From assembly GCF_009905375.1 (NCBI RefSeq), contig NC_133653.1, forward strand, positions 55,281,751 to 55,345,750: a stretch of DNA of 64,000 bases, given 5' to 3'. The notes below the pieces were generated by a model that saw only the letters and a list, made by a program, of their open reading frames with translations, had not been told where the DNA came from and made no database searches. Shown here in pieces: positions 1-11,559 of this stretch (positions are counted from its first letter, which is position 1; each line of letters opens with the position of its first letter). Position numbers and translations under genes: made by a program. The stretch comes from Apium graveolens (taxonomy: Eukaryota > Streptophyta > Magnoliopsida > Apiales > Apiaceae).

Positions 1-1559
1 AATGTCAATCTTCCAAACCATAATACAACCTTCACAGCTTTAACCATCATCACTGTATTCCTTTGGCACAAGCGCCTATAATTATCCTCTTACCTTTAAA
101 GTGTCGGCCACCTCTTTGGCCTTTCCTGATAGTAACATTTCCCTACAGTCAATGTCATTTTAACCACTTCCAAATAAATTTTCTACCTCATTTCAATCAC
201 TGCTTATGTGAAGATGTTTTCCTTAAAATCTGATGAGTAAAAAAAAATATCACCATTTTTCCATAAGTTATTGCCTCAGTCTTTAGAGGTTAATCACTGT
301 CACGAATGACTCTCAATCATACTTAGAACATCTTTTATCTTAGGTCCTAATTTCCCTGAACAGTTTCGACCTTTATTGGTTCGATCTATACTTTCTCGTG
401 GTTTAACACGTGCCCCACTTGGCATCATTATAATTACGTCATATCTCCTTTATCAACATTTCTATTCTTGAGAATTTTGAATATTACCTTTCTCCTTGTA
501 AAACCTCTAAGGTTATCCTTGATTCGTTCCTCCTGTATTCCCTAGATACAGGGCATATCAAAATATCATTTACTAATACCAGAACCATTGTCTATATACT
601 TCTGAAAATTTCTCCACTGATCCTTAAAGGTTGTTATTACCTTAATCCTTTCCAATATATACTGTCAAAACTCATACTATCCCTATTAAGGGTGAAATGC
701 CAACCTTTATGCATTCCCCTAGGATTCATTTTAAGTTACCGATGTTCTATCCTTAATTCCACCTTTAAAAGGTACCTGCATCCTTCCATGGATAACTCAA
801 GTCATATATCCCTGATAAGGGTGTCTTATTCAATCATTCCCACCTCGATAGTATATGCCTAATCTCACAATAACACCTGTATTCAAAATAAGGTCAATCA
901 ATTATGGCCTTCAGAAGATAACAATAGTTATCTGCTTTTCTTTCCCAATTTGGTAATGACAACAGGGATGTTCTGGAAGATATTGGTCGTGTTCAACGTG
1001 AACTTCTTCTTAATAATTCCTCATTTACTTTTGTTGTTTATCTCAACAGTCTTCTCAATGTTGGGATATCTTTCATACCGGGCGTCTCCCTTTCTGGGTA
1101 TCATGCCACCAGTCTTACACTTCACATTCTTGAAGGTCACTTCCTTCATCCAATTTTCCTAATTTCTTACTTTCTTGTCTCCTCAGTCTATCTGTGTCTC
1201 ATTATTTATCCTTCGAACTATCTCAAGGTTTCCTCGAATCCTCCCAACTTACAGGGGATAAAATATATGTATCTCTTATGCCTTCAAACATCAACTTTAA
1301 CTTATGGTGAATCACCCTTATCCTGACGAATACATACTTTTCTATTTCTATTGCTACGAGTCATTAGGGTTTCCTCATACCCAACTCCCTTATCATTCCT
1401 CAAACTCTATTGCCTTTATATTCCTTTCCACTTCAGATTCTTTTTATTTTCCTTTCTCTTCTCATTATTTCATGAACCAACACAATATAAGCATTGATTT
1501 TAAACATCCCGTCATTCTGGATTCGTGTCCTCAAAACGAATCTTGACAACTTTTACAAC
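1..1559 (-). other. Decayed internal region of element A
   Basis: This matches 57741-59290 of element B base for base with scattered substitutions, so it is retrotransposon interior. All minus frames are broken by many stops. I could not assign domains with confidence; some stretches look like very weak reverse transcriptase traces. The plus-strand open frames at 950-1162 and 1304-1546 have no recognisable content and are chance openings. Confidence 0.6.
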
Positions 1560-2000
1560 TTAGATTCATAATTCATCATACTCATCCGCTTTTATTCTAG
1601 CTCCAAAGCTTTTACACTATCTCTATACTCTTGGGAAGCACTTTCCTGAAAACAATTGACTGAACTTAAATCAGTTTATTATAATCTCTTGCTCCGTGCC
1701 TTCCTTGGCCTTTCACCAGCGGGTGGCCTCTCTCTTAGGAGGGTAAGTGACAAAAACTGTCTTTTGTGATTCGTCAATCATTTAGAATCTCAAATGATTC
1801 CTATATTTCCTTTAGCCAGGCTCTTGCCTCGACTGGGTCAACTTGTTCCTTGGAACACTGAGAGCTTAGCGATTTAAAGGTCCTGAAAGAATTTTCCACT
1901 ACATTGTTTCCCTCAAGGTGGTGGTTGGGAATAAAGTATAAGTTCTGTTTAGACAGGTCCATGAATTGCCCAATAGGAGTACCATTCTGATTCTCCCTAT
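1560..2000 (-). pseudogene. gag capsid fragment of element A
   Basis: Minus-strand translation in shifting frames gives gag-capsid-like text: IGQFMDLSKQNLYFIPNHH near 1960, then DPVEARAWLKEI near 1820, ESFEILND, and a run resembling the conserved RE-A-RWWK segment near 1720. Gag forms the virus-like particle shell. The frame is broken by several stops and shifts. It lies downstream of the RNase H block (2230-2960), the reverse of normal gag-pol order; element B shows the same arrangement at 59280-59760. Confidence 0.6.
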
Positions 2001-2229
2001 CTTGTTCAACTTCTGTTTTCTCAGTATGAAATGTTCCAACCTTCTCCCATAATCGGGGTTATCTTATACGTTAAAAATCCTTGTTTTCCACTTCATTATA
2101 TTATGGGTTCCTTTTTATCTTGATGGCGACCTCCCTGACTATCACGTTCAGGGTTTGCTCTAAATCTTATTCCTCAAACTAGCTTTCATCTAAGATTTCA
2201 TCTTTAAGCTCTTGAACGTTTGGAACTCA

Positions 2230-2960
2230 AATTCTACCTCATTATTCCCTAATCATTTTTCTCGGTATTAATCTTTTATCTAATTGTTGGCTCTCTGCCT
2301 TCATTCATCACTTTTTCTGGCACAATTTGTTCTTTTCGGATAATTCGGTCTGTATTGCAATCTCAAACAGCTTTTCGGTACCGGCTTCGGTTACCTTCAC
2401 TTCTATTTCCATTTTCTCAAAATCTCTTATAAACTCTCCCAAAGACATTATTATCTTGAGTCTCTCTTTTATACTAAGGGCATTAGCCACCATTTTGGCT
2501 TTCCCTGGATGATAAAGAATCTCATAATCGTAGTCCTTGATTAGTTCTAACCATCTCCTCTGGCATATATTGAGCTCTTTCTACGTGAAAATGCACTAGA
2601 GCACTTATGGCTTGTGTAAATCTCGCACTTCTCTCCATACAAGTAGTGCCTCCAATATTTAGGGCAAAACTATTGCCACGAGCCCAAGCTCCTGGGTGGG
2701 GGTATCAAATTTTATATTCCCTTAATTGTCTTGACGCGTACGCGATTACCTTGTTGTGCTGTATAAGAGCACCCTAATTCCTTATGCAAAGCGTCAATAC
2801 AAATCACAAAATCTCCTTTTTCCATCCGGCAACGCCAACATAGGGGTCGTCACCAACCTTTGCTTCAGTTCTTAAAAGCTGTTCTCGCATTTCTCTATCT
2901 ATTCGAACTTCTCAGTCTTACGAGTAAGCCACGTTAAAGGGGGCTACTATCTTTACAAAC
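2230..2960 (-). pseudogene. Reverse transcriptase C-end, RNase H and integrase start, element A
   Basis: Minus-strand reading starts near 2960 with RT connection text (PLT-LTRKTEKFE, ELKQRLVT, LALPDGK), continues through RNase H (LGLVAIV, YLYG-type segment, [18 protein letters not shown]) and ends with [13 protein letters not shown] followed by the linker to integrase ([17 protein letters not shown] near 2190-2225). The longest uninterrupted piece is 2308-2493 (61 codons). Stops and frameshifts occur throughout, so it is not functional. The RT palm, with its catalytic aspartates, is not present in this block. Confidence 0.8.
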
Positions 2961-3042
2961 TTGAACGAACCTCCGGTAGTGATCGACCAATCCTACCTCT
3001 GGTAGTCGACCTAACCATGGTCATCAATTCATCAGTGGTCCT

Positions 3043-3261
3043 TTATTCATTCTTGTCAGGATCCTCCATGGGATCCTCCTCAGCAACTGTCCCTTCTAGG
3101 ATAACATCCTCAACCGCTATATCCTCAATATGAACATCATCCGATCCCGCGTTAGGACGCTCTATCGGATCCATAATCTGATCTCCAATAAGTAATAAAA
3201 CATCATCGCGTTGTTGCTCCTCAACCTCAGGGTTCGGAGTCCCGCTACCATATACGATCAC
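3043..3261 (-). pseudogene. Acidic leader ORF without a start codon
   Basis: A 72-codon open frame lies about 150 bp inside the primer site. It is rich in D and E (segments such as NPEVEEQQRDDVLLLIGDQ and AEEDPMEDPDKNE). The same frame is open in C (50075-50293) and B (about 60793-61008), with mostly conservative changes, so it was probably once translated. In all three copies it is preceded in frame by TAG-TTC and has no ATG at its head, so it would need splicing or read-through to be made. I do not recognise the domain; it may be the N-terminal part of gag. Confidence 0.45.
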
Positions 3262-3415
3262 GAACTACGCTTCTACCACGATATTTATAAGGGTTCCCAT
3301 AAGGGTTTTAACTATCAGTACTACGTTAGGTAGCCCGACTATGAACTTGGCAAGAGTTCTTATTATCTTAGTTATTATCTTAACGTCACATCATCTCTGA
3401 GGTTTATAACGCTTA

Positions 3416-3427
3416 GCTCTGATACCA
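3416..3427 (-). other. Primer binding site, element A (initiator Met-tRNA)
   Basis: On the minus strand this reads TGGTATCAGAGC, complementary to the 3' end of plant initiator Met-tRNA. It is 4 bp (GAAG on the minus strand) from the LTR end, which fixes element orientation as minus and identifies 3432-7753 as the 5' LTR. Confidence 0.9.
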
Positions 3428-3682
3428 CTTCTGTAACACCCCCAAATCCGGGGTCGGGGATCCGGGTTGTCACGAGTTCCATTTCCCTTAATAACACCCA
3501 ATCTTAATAATTAATCAACTACTCTGTACTATGACCCCACAATAAACACACACACCACAAGTTATAGTCTCAGAGATGAACATCCAAAAATAATCACAAG
3601 TCATTTTATTCCACAATTATCTGTCAATACACCTTCAAAGGTTTTCTGAATAAATTTACATTTTCTTTGCCATTATTACAAT

Positions 3683-3829
3683 TCATAAATATACATAAAT
3701 CTGGTACATCGAAAGTAGAAAGCCTAGCCTATTGGTAGTTCCTACCTCAGCTACAGCGACATCAACGCCTATAGAAAACTGCGGAACGTTTCCTATCCGC
3801 TCGCGAATCGGGAGCTTGGTCCTGTTCAT
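3683..3829 (-). CDS. LTR micro-ORF, copy in element A (48 codons)
   Basis: ATG at 3829 to stop at 3683, minus strand; the peptide starts MNRTKLPIRERIGNV. It aligns without gaps over about 30 residues with the C copy at 49506-49628 (shared MxR, R, R-x-G-x-VP, VAEV), although the surrounding LTRs differ. It is preceded by a pyrimidine-rich stretch ending ACAACAACAG, and the codons GCT-GAG are followed by GTAGGA, so both sides look like splice sites. No known domain. Whether it is translated is unknown. Confidence 0.4.
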   Translation of the reverse strand: MNRTKLPIRERIGNVPQFSIGVDVAVAEVGTTNRLGFLLSMYQIYVYL

Positions 3830-5364
3830 CTTTTCTATCTGTTGTTGTGTGATGAAAGAAGAAAGCAAGGGTGAGCAGCAAGCCCACCAAAATAATATGT
3901 ATAATGATTAACAATATATGAGCCTTCTCATAGTACTCATGAAAGTCTTGGTCAAAAGAAATGAACCAAGTTGATATCTTAATGCGATGAAGTCGCAAAA
4001 TATTCAGTATATATATACATATATACTTTTCAAAATATTGGAAGTCCTCTTCCATGCATAATACACACAGAGTTCCAGTGTATTACTGTATAAAAATATC
4101 GTTGCAAGGTGATCTCATATATCTAACCTTGTCTCAACGTTTTTCTGAAAATCTTTGTCATGCATAAGATAATCATTTACTAGATATAAGTTTAAAAGAT
4201 GAAGTTACAAGCTACTCCAATATACTTATATCTTTTCAAAATACTACTTGAACTACCACCGTTCAAGTTATAATTAGTTTCAAAAGTTCATCACATAGAT
4301 GAGACTACAAGACCAGATTTGAATAGATTAAATATTTAAAATATCATAAAAATAAAATAAAGTTACGAGATACTTCATTTGATGCAAACATCATTTTGAA
4401 AACTTGACCCTGCCAACACTCAACAATCGCCCAACCGTAGCCTTTCTATCGAAGTGCTCTGGGTAGTGTTGCAGAAATATCCAATTGGATGATGAACTCA
4501 TTACGGGAGTTTGCCGCGCCAGGAAGACCACTTACGATGATCAGTCGTAGTAGTGCGACCCCACCATTTTCTACATGTAGAGGAGAACTTGTCGGATTTA
4601 CTTGTCAACCGAACACTGAACTCCTAAGGAATGGACCGCCTTAGCGGAACTTCCAGGCCATTTGGGCCAATATAATAAGGCTAGGCCGGCGCTACTCGAC
4701 CACTTACGCCACTCCTAGTTGAGATGAAATCCATGACTCTGAAACGTAAGCTCGTCCCCACTTTTCTCAAGTAGAAACTTGTTGATACGGCTCCACTAAG
4801 AAGTCGTATCTAGTTGGAAAGGAAAACTAACAGATATTTCCCAGGCGATGCCTGTTAATGGATTAACTTGTTCCAAGAATTTTACTTCCCGAGTGTTGGG
4901 TAAGTAATCAAAATTCTTTTATCAAAACAACAACCTTGTTGTGAATATAAAACACACCACAGAGCCGGATCCCTCAGGTTTTGAGCGAGTATATAAATCC
5001 CCTTCGAAAGGAGAATCTTAAATATAAAAATGAGTTTTGGGATCCGCTCTAACTTTTAAAAATCATTTTGAAGGCTCGCAAAACATTTTTAAGAATGTTT
5101 GGAGTGATGCTGATTTAACAAAATAAATCAGTCCCAATATATTAGAAAATATCTGAATATTATTATTTAAATAATATTCCCATAAAGAATAATCTTTATA
5201 AAAATAATTGAAGGAGATGTTGTAAAACTTATACTTGAAATGAGTATTAAATAACCAAAGATATACTTATACGAAAGTACTATCTTTATTGAATCATCAA
5301 AGATAAGTTTGATTATCGACACCTTATTCTTTAATAAAATAAAGAATATTATTAAATAATAAGC

Positions 5365-5531
5365 GGAGTCATAATACCTCGAATGAATATTATAAATAAT
5401 ATTCATTAAATAAAATAAAGGAGTCATACATCCTCAAATGAATATTCGGAATAATATTCAATTAATACAATAAAAGGAGTCATAAGTCCTCGGATGAATA
5501 TTTGAAATAATATTCAAATAATAAAATAAAG
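5365..5531. repeat. 55-bp tandem repeat with internal palindrome, LTR of A
   Basis: Three copies starting with GGAGTCATA at 5365, 5420 and 5476. Each holds an inverted repeat around GAATATT...AATATTC. Copy number differs between family members: two in B, about four in C. Confidence 0.75.
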
Positions 5532-6219
5532 ATAAAGTTATCGAATAAACCTTATTCGATTAATAGTTTTGAAAACTATAACCATATTTATATATAAAAA
5601 TATATATATATTATTCTCGGGAACATCGACTCCCGGTTTAGAAATATGTTCACCTTTTATCCCCTATACTAAGGGTAAACTCAAATACCGCTTATCTCTA
5701 GCATAGGTATTATGCAACTATAAGCATTTGAACCAACAGATATATAAATCAATAATATAAAACAAGCATGCATATATACCATATCACATGCTACAATATA
5801 TCGCAAGAATTTGCTCATAACAAATATGCATTTATCGCAAGATCATGCATATACACATATACATCACAGCAACAGTTATACGGGTAGAAAATTTACCTGA
5901 GCGACTGGGGGTTACAATGGCTCGGGACGAGTCTGGTAACCTATAAACAACAAGTAAGTTGGAATTAAACCAAAGTCACTTGTAAATCTATACTTTAACC
6001 AAATTAGACTCTAACGCTCGTTTTGCGCTTACTGATTCTCTTAAGTCACTCGAGTACCCTCAGCTCCACCATTTTTAATAAATTACCCATTACGAGTTTT
6101 AAAGCGATTCTTTCGCGAGTGCCTTACCAACTGCCTAATCCACTTAACATAATTGTTTCATACTCCAATTAGTCCTTTAAGGTCTTTAACCAAGGTTCCA
6201 AAGTAAGGCGAGGGGAAAT

Positions 6220-6235
6220 GTTTCGTTCGCGAAAC
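6220..6235. promoter_or_regulatory. Hairpin/palindrome in a conserved LTR block, element A
   Basis: GTTTCGTTCGCGAAAC forms a 6-bp stem with a 4-base loop. It lies inside a GC-richer block conserved in A, B and C. The exact hairpin is kept in C (47117-47132) and weakened in B (near 44370). A role as a transcription-factor site is inferred only from conservation and symmetry. Confidence 0.3.
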
Positions 6236-7753
6236 GCCGTTACTTAAAACGGTCGTTTCTCCTAAACCGTACATCGGAATCAAACGAACCACATATCAAA
6301 ACGAAGCTCGTAACATGAACTATCTAATCATGGCAATGGTCAAAACCTAGCTGGGAGTTCTCGGGTCCTAATGTTATGAACAAAAGCAGTCTAAAGTAAA
6401 TCGGACATTACGACGGCTATGTTTACGCGATTTCCCAAATTTATACCATTCCAATTCAACCACCAATCAATCCCAATTCACAATCCAATCAAAACTCCAT
6501 CCATACCATACTACAACAGCCCCAACAAATCAATATTACCAATTCATACTTATTTCTCAATTATGAATTAAGAGTTTACTTAAGGTCATTGACTAATAAC
6601 CAAGATTTCCAACTCCAAAAAAAGCACAAAATCAACCAATCTCTAAACACACAATAATCATGCCTCTCACCAACCAAAATACTCATAACAAACTTTAAAC
6701 ATGATTACACACCCATTACACTAACCCATCATCTAAACATTAGGAAATCTAAACAACAAAACCTAAAACTAAGATCATGAAGAGTTATACCTTCCTTGAA
6801 GCTTTTAATCCATGAAAGATCCTTGGAATGCCCATGGAAGCCTTAATCTAACCTCCTACAAGCTTGATCTTTCAAAGAAATCAAGAACACAAAAATTAAT
6901 TTCAAGAAGTACTATTCACCATCTTCTTCCTTGATTTATAAAAAAAGATTGGCTTGGAATTAGAAGCTTAAACTTATAGGAAGTATGTAACTATCCATGG
7001 GGAAGCTTAGATAAATACCTTGCCAAATAGTAAGTGGTGGAGCTTGGATCTTCATTTTTTAAGAAAAGGGGCCGAGAGCAAGATGAAGAAAAGAAGTGTT
7101 TTGTGATTTGTTTGGTGAAAAATGAAATGTTTGGCTTGGTTGGTTGAATTTTGATTTGTTTTAGGTTAATTACCTAATTAACCTTGACTTTGTGTGGTTA
7201 TCATTCAACCACACTTCCTCCCCCCCCCCCCATGTCATGCTTACATCATCAAGTGATGTCACCCTCCCTCCTTTGTCCTCTTCCTATTGGTTTGATGACA
7301 TCATCCCCACTAATCCCTTTGATTAGCTTCTAATTATTTGCCTAATGACCGCTGATCTGTTATACGGTTCGCTTAACTTTCGTTCTCGTTTCTCGTTTGA
7401 GTGATCATACCCGGGATCTTATTACTTGGGTTTCCTTAACCTTTCTCAAAACATTATATTCCTTTTTTGATCATCTCTTATAATCCTTTAATTTAAATCC
7501 TTTTTATCCTGTTACCTTATACTCAATTCTTTCCGTATCTAGTGGATTTCCGGGAAAAATCAAAGTGTTCGGAATTGGATTCTGACGATCTTTACATACA
7601 CTTATATACCACATAGAGTACTAATAATATCCCAGAAGATCAATAACAGAACCCCTACATAGTGTGGCATGAAAAGTTTTCTCATTCAGCATAATCTGCA
7701 AAATCACTATTCATAAGGGTTTCAAAATTTTTCCAAAAATTGGGGTTATTACA

Positions 7754-10700
7754 CCAGTTCTGAAGTTAATAAAAGGCTTTTATTTATAATATTTAAGTTT
7801 TTATTGACAGAATTATCAAATTCATTTATGGTTACTTTCTTAGCCTCACTTAAATCATCATTGATCGCATATTTACTTTTTCCAATTGATCAACATTTCT
7901 TCTTCCCAAATTCACATGTGTACTTCATTAGTCTTTGTCTTACATCGGATACTTGGATTTGCAAGCTTTCGAAAACTTTTATTCAATCGCCATTCGATAT
8001 GGGTATACTTTCAAGTCCTTCCTGGAATGCTATTACAGATTATAGAATCTCTTTGCTTTATCTTGAAACTTCAGTTCTTGAAAATTTTCTTCTTACTAGC
8101 ATGTACCAATTACTTTCTGTTCCTCTTGTTTATCGAAAAGAGTGTATTCATCTAGATAAAGTCTCGCACATGTTTGTGGTAACATCACGCTAATTCTACT
8201 AAACTTTCAATTCCTGCTAATGCCATCACTTCCTTCAACTTGCTAACCGCTTTGATTTTGGATCTGAAAATCATGTTAGAGCTTGACTCAATCTAATTGG
8301 AATTGATCTCTATTTATCTAACCATTAGTTGGTAAAGTTGATCAATTAACTCTTTTAACCGATCATTTAAACCAAGTGAAGACTAGCTAACTAGAATCAA
8401 AGACCAATTACATAAAGTCAGTTCGATCATAACATTCTTTCTCAAGAACCGAAATCACAACCATTTGGAATACAACTGGGAGTGAGAATATACTCCTTTA
8501 TCCTTACATGTAGGGTAATTTTTGAAAATTTGGGCAGCACCTCCCCTATACCATCGACTACCAGTCGGACTCAAGCTGACACCATCAATCTACCAAATCG
8601 TCTACAATCACATCCATCCACTTCCATCAACCAAATTCATCCATCCACCCTAGTTCGAACTATATCATTCTGATTAGTATAGTTATGATTAATTGGCATA
8701 ACATATATCTTTTAAGGTCTTAAATCAACAAGGATTAATATAACCAATCCCTTCCCAGTTCTTTCAGAATATTACAAAATTTTATCAGTAAGCTTTAAAA
8801 TTTATCTCGTGTCTCAAAATTTTATTTCACGAGTATTTTAACTTATTTATTGTCGTTACTAATTGTGTATAGTTACTTTTAAAAAAATAATGCCGCATCC
8901 TTTAACGAACTACACCAATACTTCTTCTTTAACAATACACACTCAATTTCATTGGTGAGTCTGTTGATCTTTTAATAACCACGCAGGGTCTTGATTATCA
9001 TCATCACAATCGAGTGGAAACTCCATCCTCAGTTCGTCATTTCTTATAAGGTATCGCAGTCGAATCACCATTACTTTATCTCCACTTATGTTCCCGTATC
9101 GAACTTTCGTCACCGACCTGGTTATGGGTATTAAATTCACCGTGACTTATTTACTCAAGGTAGAGAACTTCACAATTTCTTGAAGAACACGTTCAAAATT
9201 TGTTTGCGATTAAGATTTCTTTGATCTTGAATCTTCACGACAAATATCTTTCCGCGATGAAGGGATGCTTCACGTATTAATTGCCTATTCGATTCAGTGT
9301 TCAGAATTCCCTTATCTCCGATTATTGTCCCGATACTCGTTTGCTTTGCATACAGCCTTACTTCCTTATTTTATAACTAATTTATTTGTTACGGTTCGCT
9401 AACCATTCATTTCACGTCGAAATCCTCTGATTTGAAGCGCGTCATGTTAACGCAATCTATCGTACTGATGAGATCCTCATAACATGAACAACTGTCTGAA
9501 TTGATGTCTTCGCCACGTCCATGTTATCGATGAATTCCTTCTTCCTTACCCGCAGATGTCCACCATTTATCGGTTTGCAATCGTATCAATGTTTGTTATA
9601 TGATTCCATGTGCCACAATATTTCATTTCTTTTGAAATTGCCAGAGAACAGACTCTACGCAAGAGGAGAGGTTGCGAATATGACTTTGATTGAAAACTGA
9701 ATAAGGAATAACAATACACGAATGATTGGGAGAATTTGTAATTCAGTAAATTGAAGGAAGAAGAATGAGTGAAGATTTAGATGTGAATGAGACAACCATA
9801 TTCGTACTCAAGATGGCCAGTCTTTCATACTATATGGCATACAGTACATGATTAGATGGCGTCCCACCCGACTCTTCATCATTTCGACAAAACGTCATAA
9901 CATAACACTGTATGTCTCAATCAGGAATCAGTAATTTGAGAAGAGAAACAATTCAGAAGGAATACAATAAATTTTCTTTCTTCTTCGCCTCATATGATTT
10001 ATCCATAGAAGAAACTCATATGTATTCAAGAATCAAGAAGAACATATGCTATCGTATTAAGAGAAGGAATGTTGATGTTGATCACCTTCCACGCTTCACC
10101 TACGTATGCCTTCAGAAACCAGTCGAATGAGAGATTCACAATTTAGATCACATTATAACTTCGAAATGTTGTCTGGAAATGCCTCCACATTAAATGCTTT
10201 AATGATTCGATCGTAATCGTGTCCCTACATAATTTATAATTATTACTCTCGACTTCTTCTGTGCCACGTGGAATAACAATCGATCCCACCACGCTTCAAC
10301 TTTGTCGATTAGGAATATTATCCTTTGCCAATCGTCTAAAAGAGTCTTCTATTTCCTTCAATCTTCCTTTGTCCATTCGAATTACAAATCTTGTTAAATT
10401 TAATAATTTCATGAATTGGATAAATAATATTTTAACATGTTCATTCTATTATTGGTATTATTTAAACAATATTACTTTCGTCTTTCACGAAAACTTTAAA
10501 CTTTCTCCCTGCTGGGGGGTCCACTTAGTCCTTCAAACTGACAACACCGAGTCTGTATTCATTCTTCTTATTAGGTCATTTTCTGTTTATAATAACAAGA
10601 ACTTTAATAGTAATTCGAAAACCAACTTGTAAAACTCGTTTCATACAAAAATCTTCTGAAAGTTGATTAAGAAAATCTTCTCCGAAATCATATTTTAAAA

Positions 10701-11545
10701 TTTTGAAAGTCAAATATTTGGTCATCATCACTATATAAGTTACTTGATACTCTCTTGATCTGCTAATGAAATATCTAATTGAAGGAATGCCCATATAAGG
10801 GTCTCTCCATTTTGGTACATCTTCTACTTTTCCTTGGATTCTGCTCGCACTTGTTAGTCGACGAAGTTCCATTTACTATTGTATATAATTTACTCGCAAT
10901 TCCATCGCAATGCTGACATCTGGTACTATCTCTGACATTCTTGTCATCGTTTTTGACGATATGCTTACAACCACGCACGCGACTCAATGTTCGGTCTATA
11001 GATAGGGTCGCATCTTCTTGTTAGTCTTACCTATACCTAGTAAGGTAGATATCATTCCTTGCGCAGCTCCCGATAAATGATAGGAATCTTCTCGTAGTGG
11101 TGGTGCCTCCGAAACGTGCAATGTTGGTTCTTCATCAGCTTCCATCAACTTGTTACCTCCAGCGTGAAGCTCGTCCTACTACCTAATTCTAAGTTAAATC
11201 GTACCCAAAACTCACATAGCCTCTCTGACATGAAGTTCTCACAAGACTCAATCGCATCTTCTTCAAAACCGCATGAAACATAGGGTAGCATATCCAGTCT
11301 CCATCAATCTATCGATTCCTCATTACTGTAGGATCTGAGAACTCAATCTACCTATAGCGTTGCGATATTCGCCTTACGCTTGCCCCAACAATCTTGGCTT
11401 ACCAATTCCGTATCAGACCTTCCAACCCTCATTCACACTAAATTCGAACTTAAAATGAGTATGCCTAGGGTCTTTCCTATCTCATATGACCTATCACTCC
11501 TATCTTACCATCACCTATTCTTATTTCAGTGACCAATAACCTGTA
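7754..11545 (-). pseudogene. Decayed gag-region interior of element D
   Basis: No long minus frame survives. Recognisable by comparison with element F is the segment at 9790-9905, whose minus translation includes CTVCHIV and KTGHLEYE, resembling a broken gag zinc knuckle. Minus open pieces at 8949-9140, 10576-10872 and 10775-10987 have no domain I recognise. The plus-strand frames at 7804-8193 (129 codons) and 10261-10632 (123 codons) run antisense to the element and look like chance openings in T-rich DNA. The reverse transcriptase part expected near the 3' end is not visible before the interruption at 7754. Confidence 0.5.
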
Positions 11546-11557
11546 GCTCTGATACCA
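11546..11557 (-). other. Primer binding site, element D (initiator Met-tRNA)
   Basis: The minus strand reads TGGTATCAGAGC, 2 bp from the LTR boundary at 11560. It sets the minus orientation of D. Confidence 0.88.
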
Positions 11558-11559
11558 AC

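Larger units (their letters stand above)
1..7753 (-). mobile_element. Element A: partial Tekay-like chromovirus (Ty3/gypsy), 5' part
   Basis: Read on the minus strand, the element starts with a 4.3 kb LTR (3432-7753), then a primer site matching initiator Met-tRNA, then decayed internal sequence running off the left edge. The internal part is collinear with 57741-61168 of element B, with a net length difference of about 3 bp. The block at 2230-2960 translates to RNase H text such as [11 protein letters not shown], typical of chromoviruses. It is inserted in element D; CCAGT at 7754-7758 would be the right target duplication, but its partner lies outside the window. Confidence 0.85.
3432..7753 (-). 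repeat. 5' LTR of element A (4322 bp)
   Basis: Plus-strand reading begins TGTAACACCCCC and ends GGGGTTATTACA, so it is a TG...CA LTR. It shares both ends and most of its length with the LTRs of B and C. A block at about 4380-4870 differs strongly from B, where the corresponding stretch is shorter and carries a 30-bp tandem repeat. It contains a micro-ORF near the primer-site end, a 55-bp tandem repeat (5365-5531) and a conserved hairpin region (about 6200-6260). A C-run lies at about 7219-7231. Confidence 0.88.

Noticed and set aside
5365..5531. CRISPR-like repeat array
   Set aside because: Repeats are contiguous, without unique spacers, and sit inside a plant LTR.
3432..7753. Ogre/Tat classification because of the very long LTR
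   Set aside because: The interior RNase H text, the integrase GPY/F module and the chromodomain of the sister copy B point to a chromovirus (Tekay-like) instead.
7804..8193. Plus-strand ORF of 129 codons
   Set aside because: It lies antisense in the interior of element D, is F/S/L-rich as T-rich DNA would give, and has no recognisable motif; a second frame over the same DNA is open too.
10261..10632. Plus-strand ORF of 123 codons
   Set aside because: Antisense to D gag-region debris, with no domain and no conserved counterpart in F.
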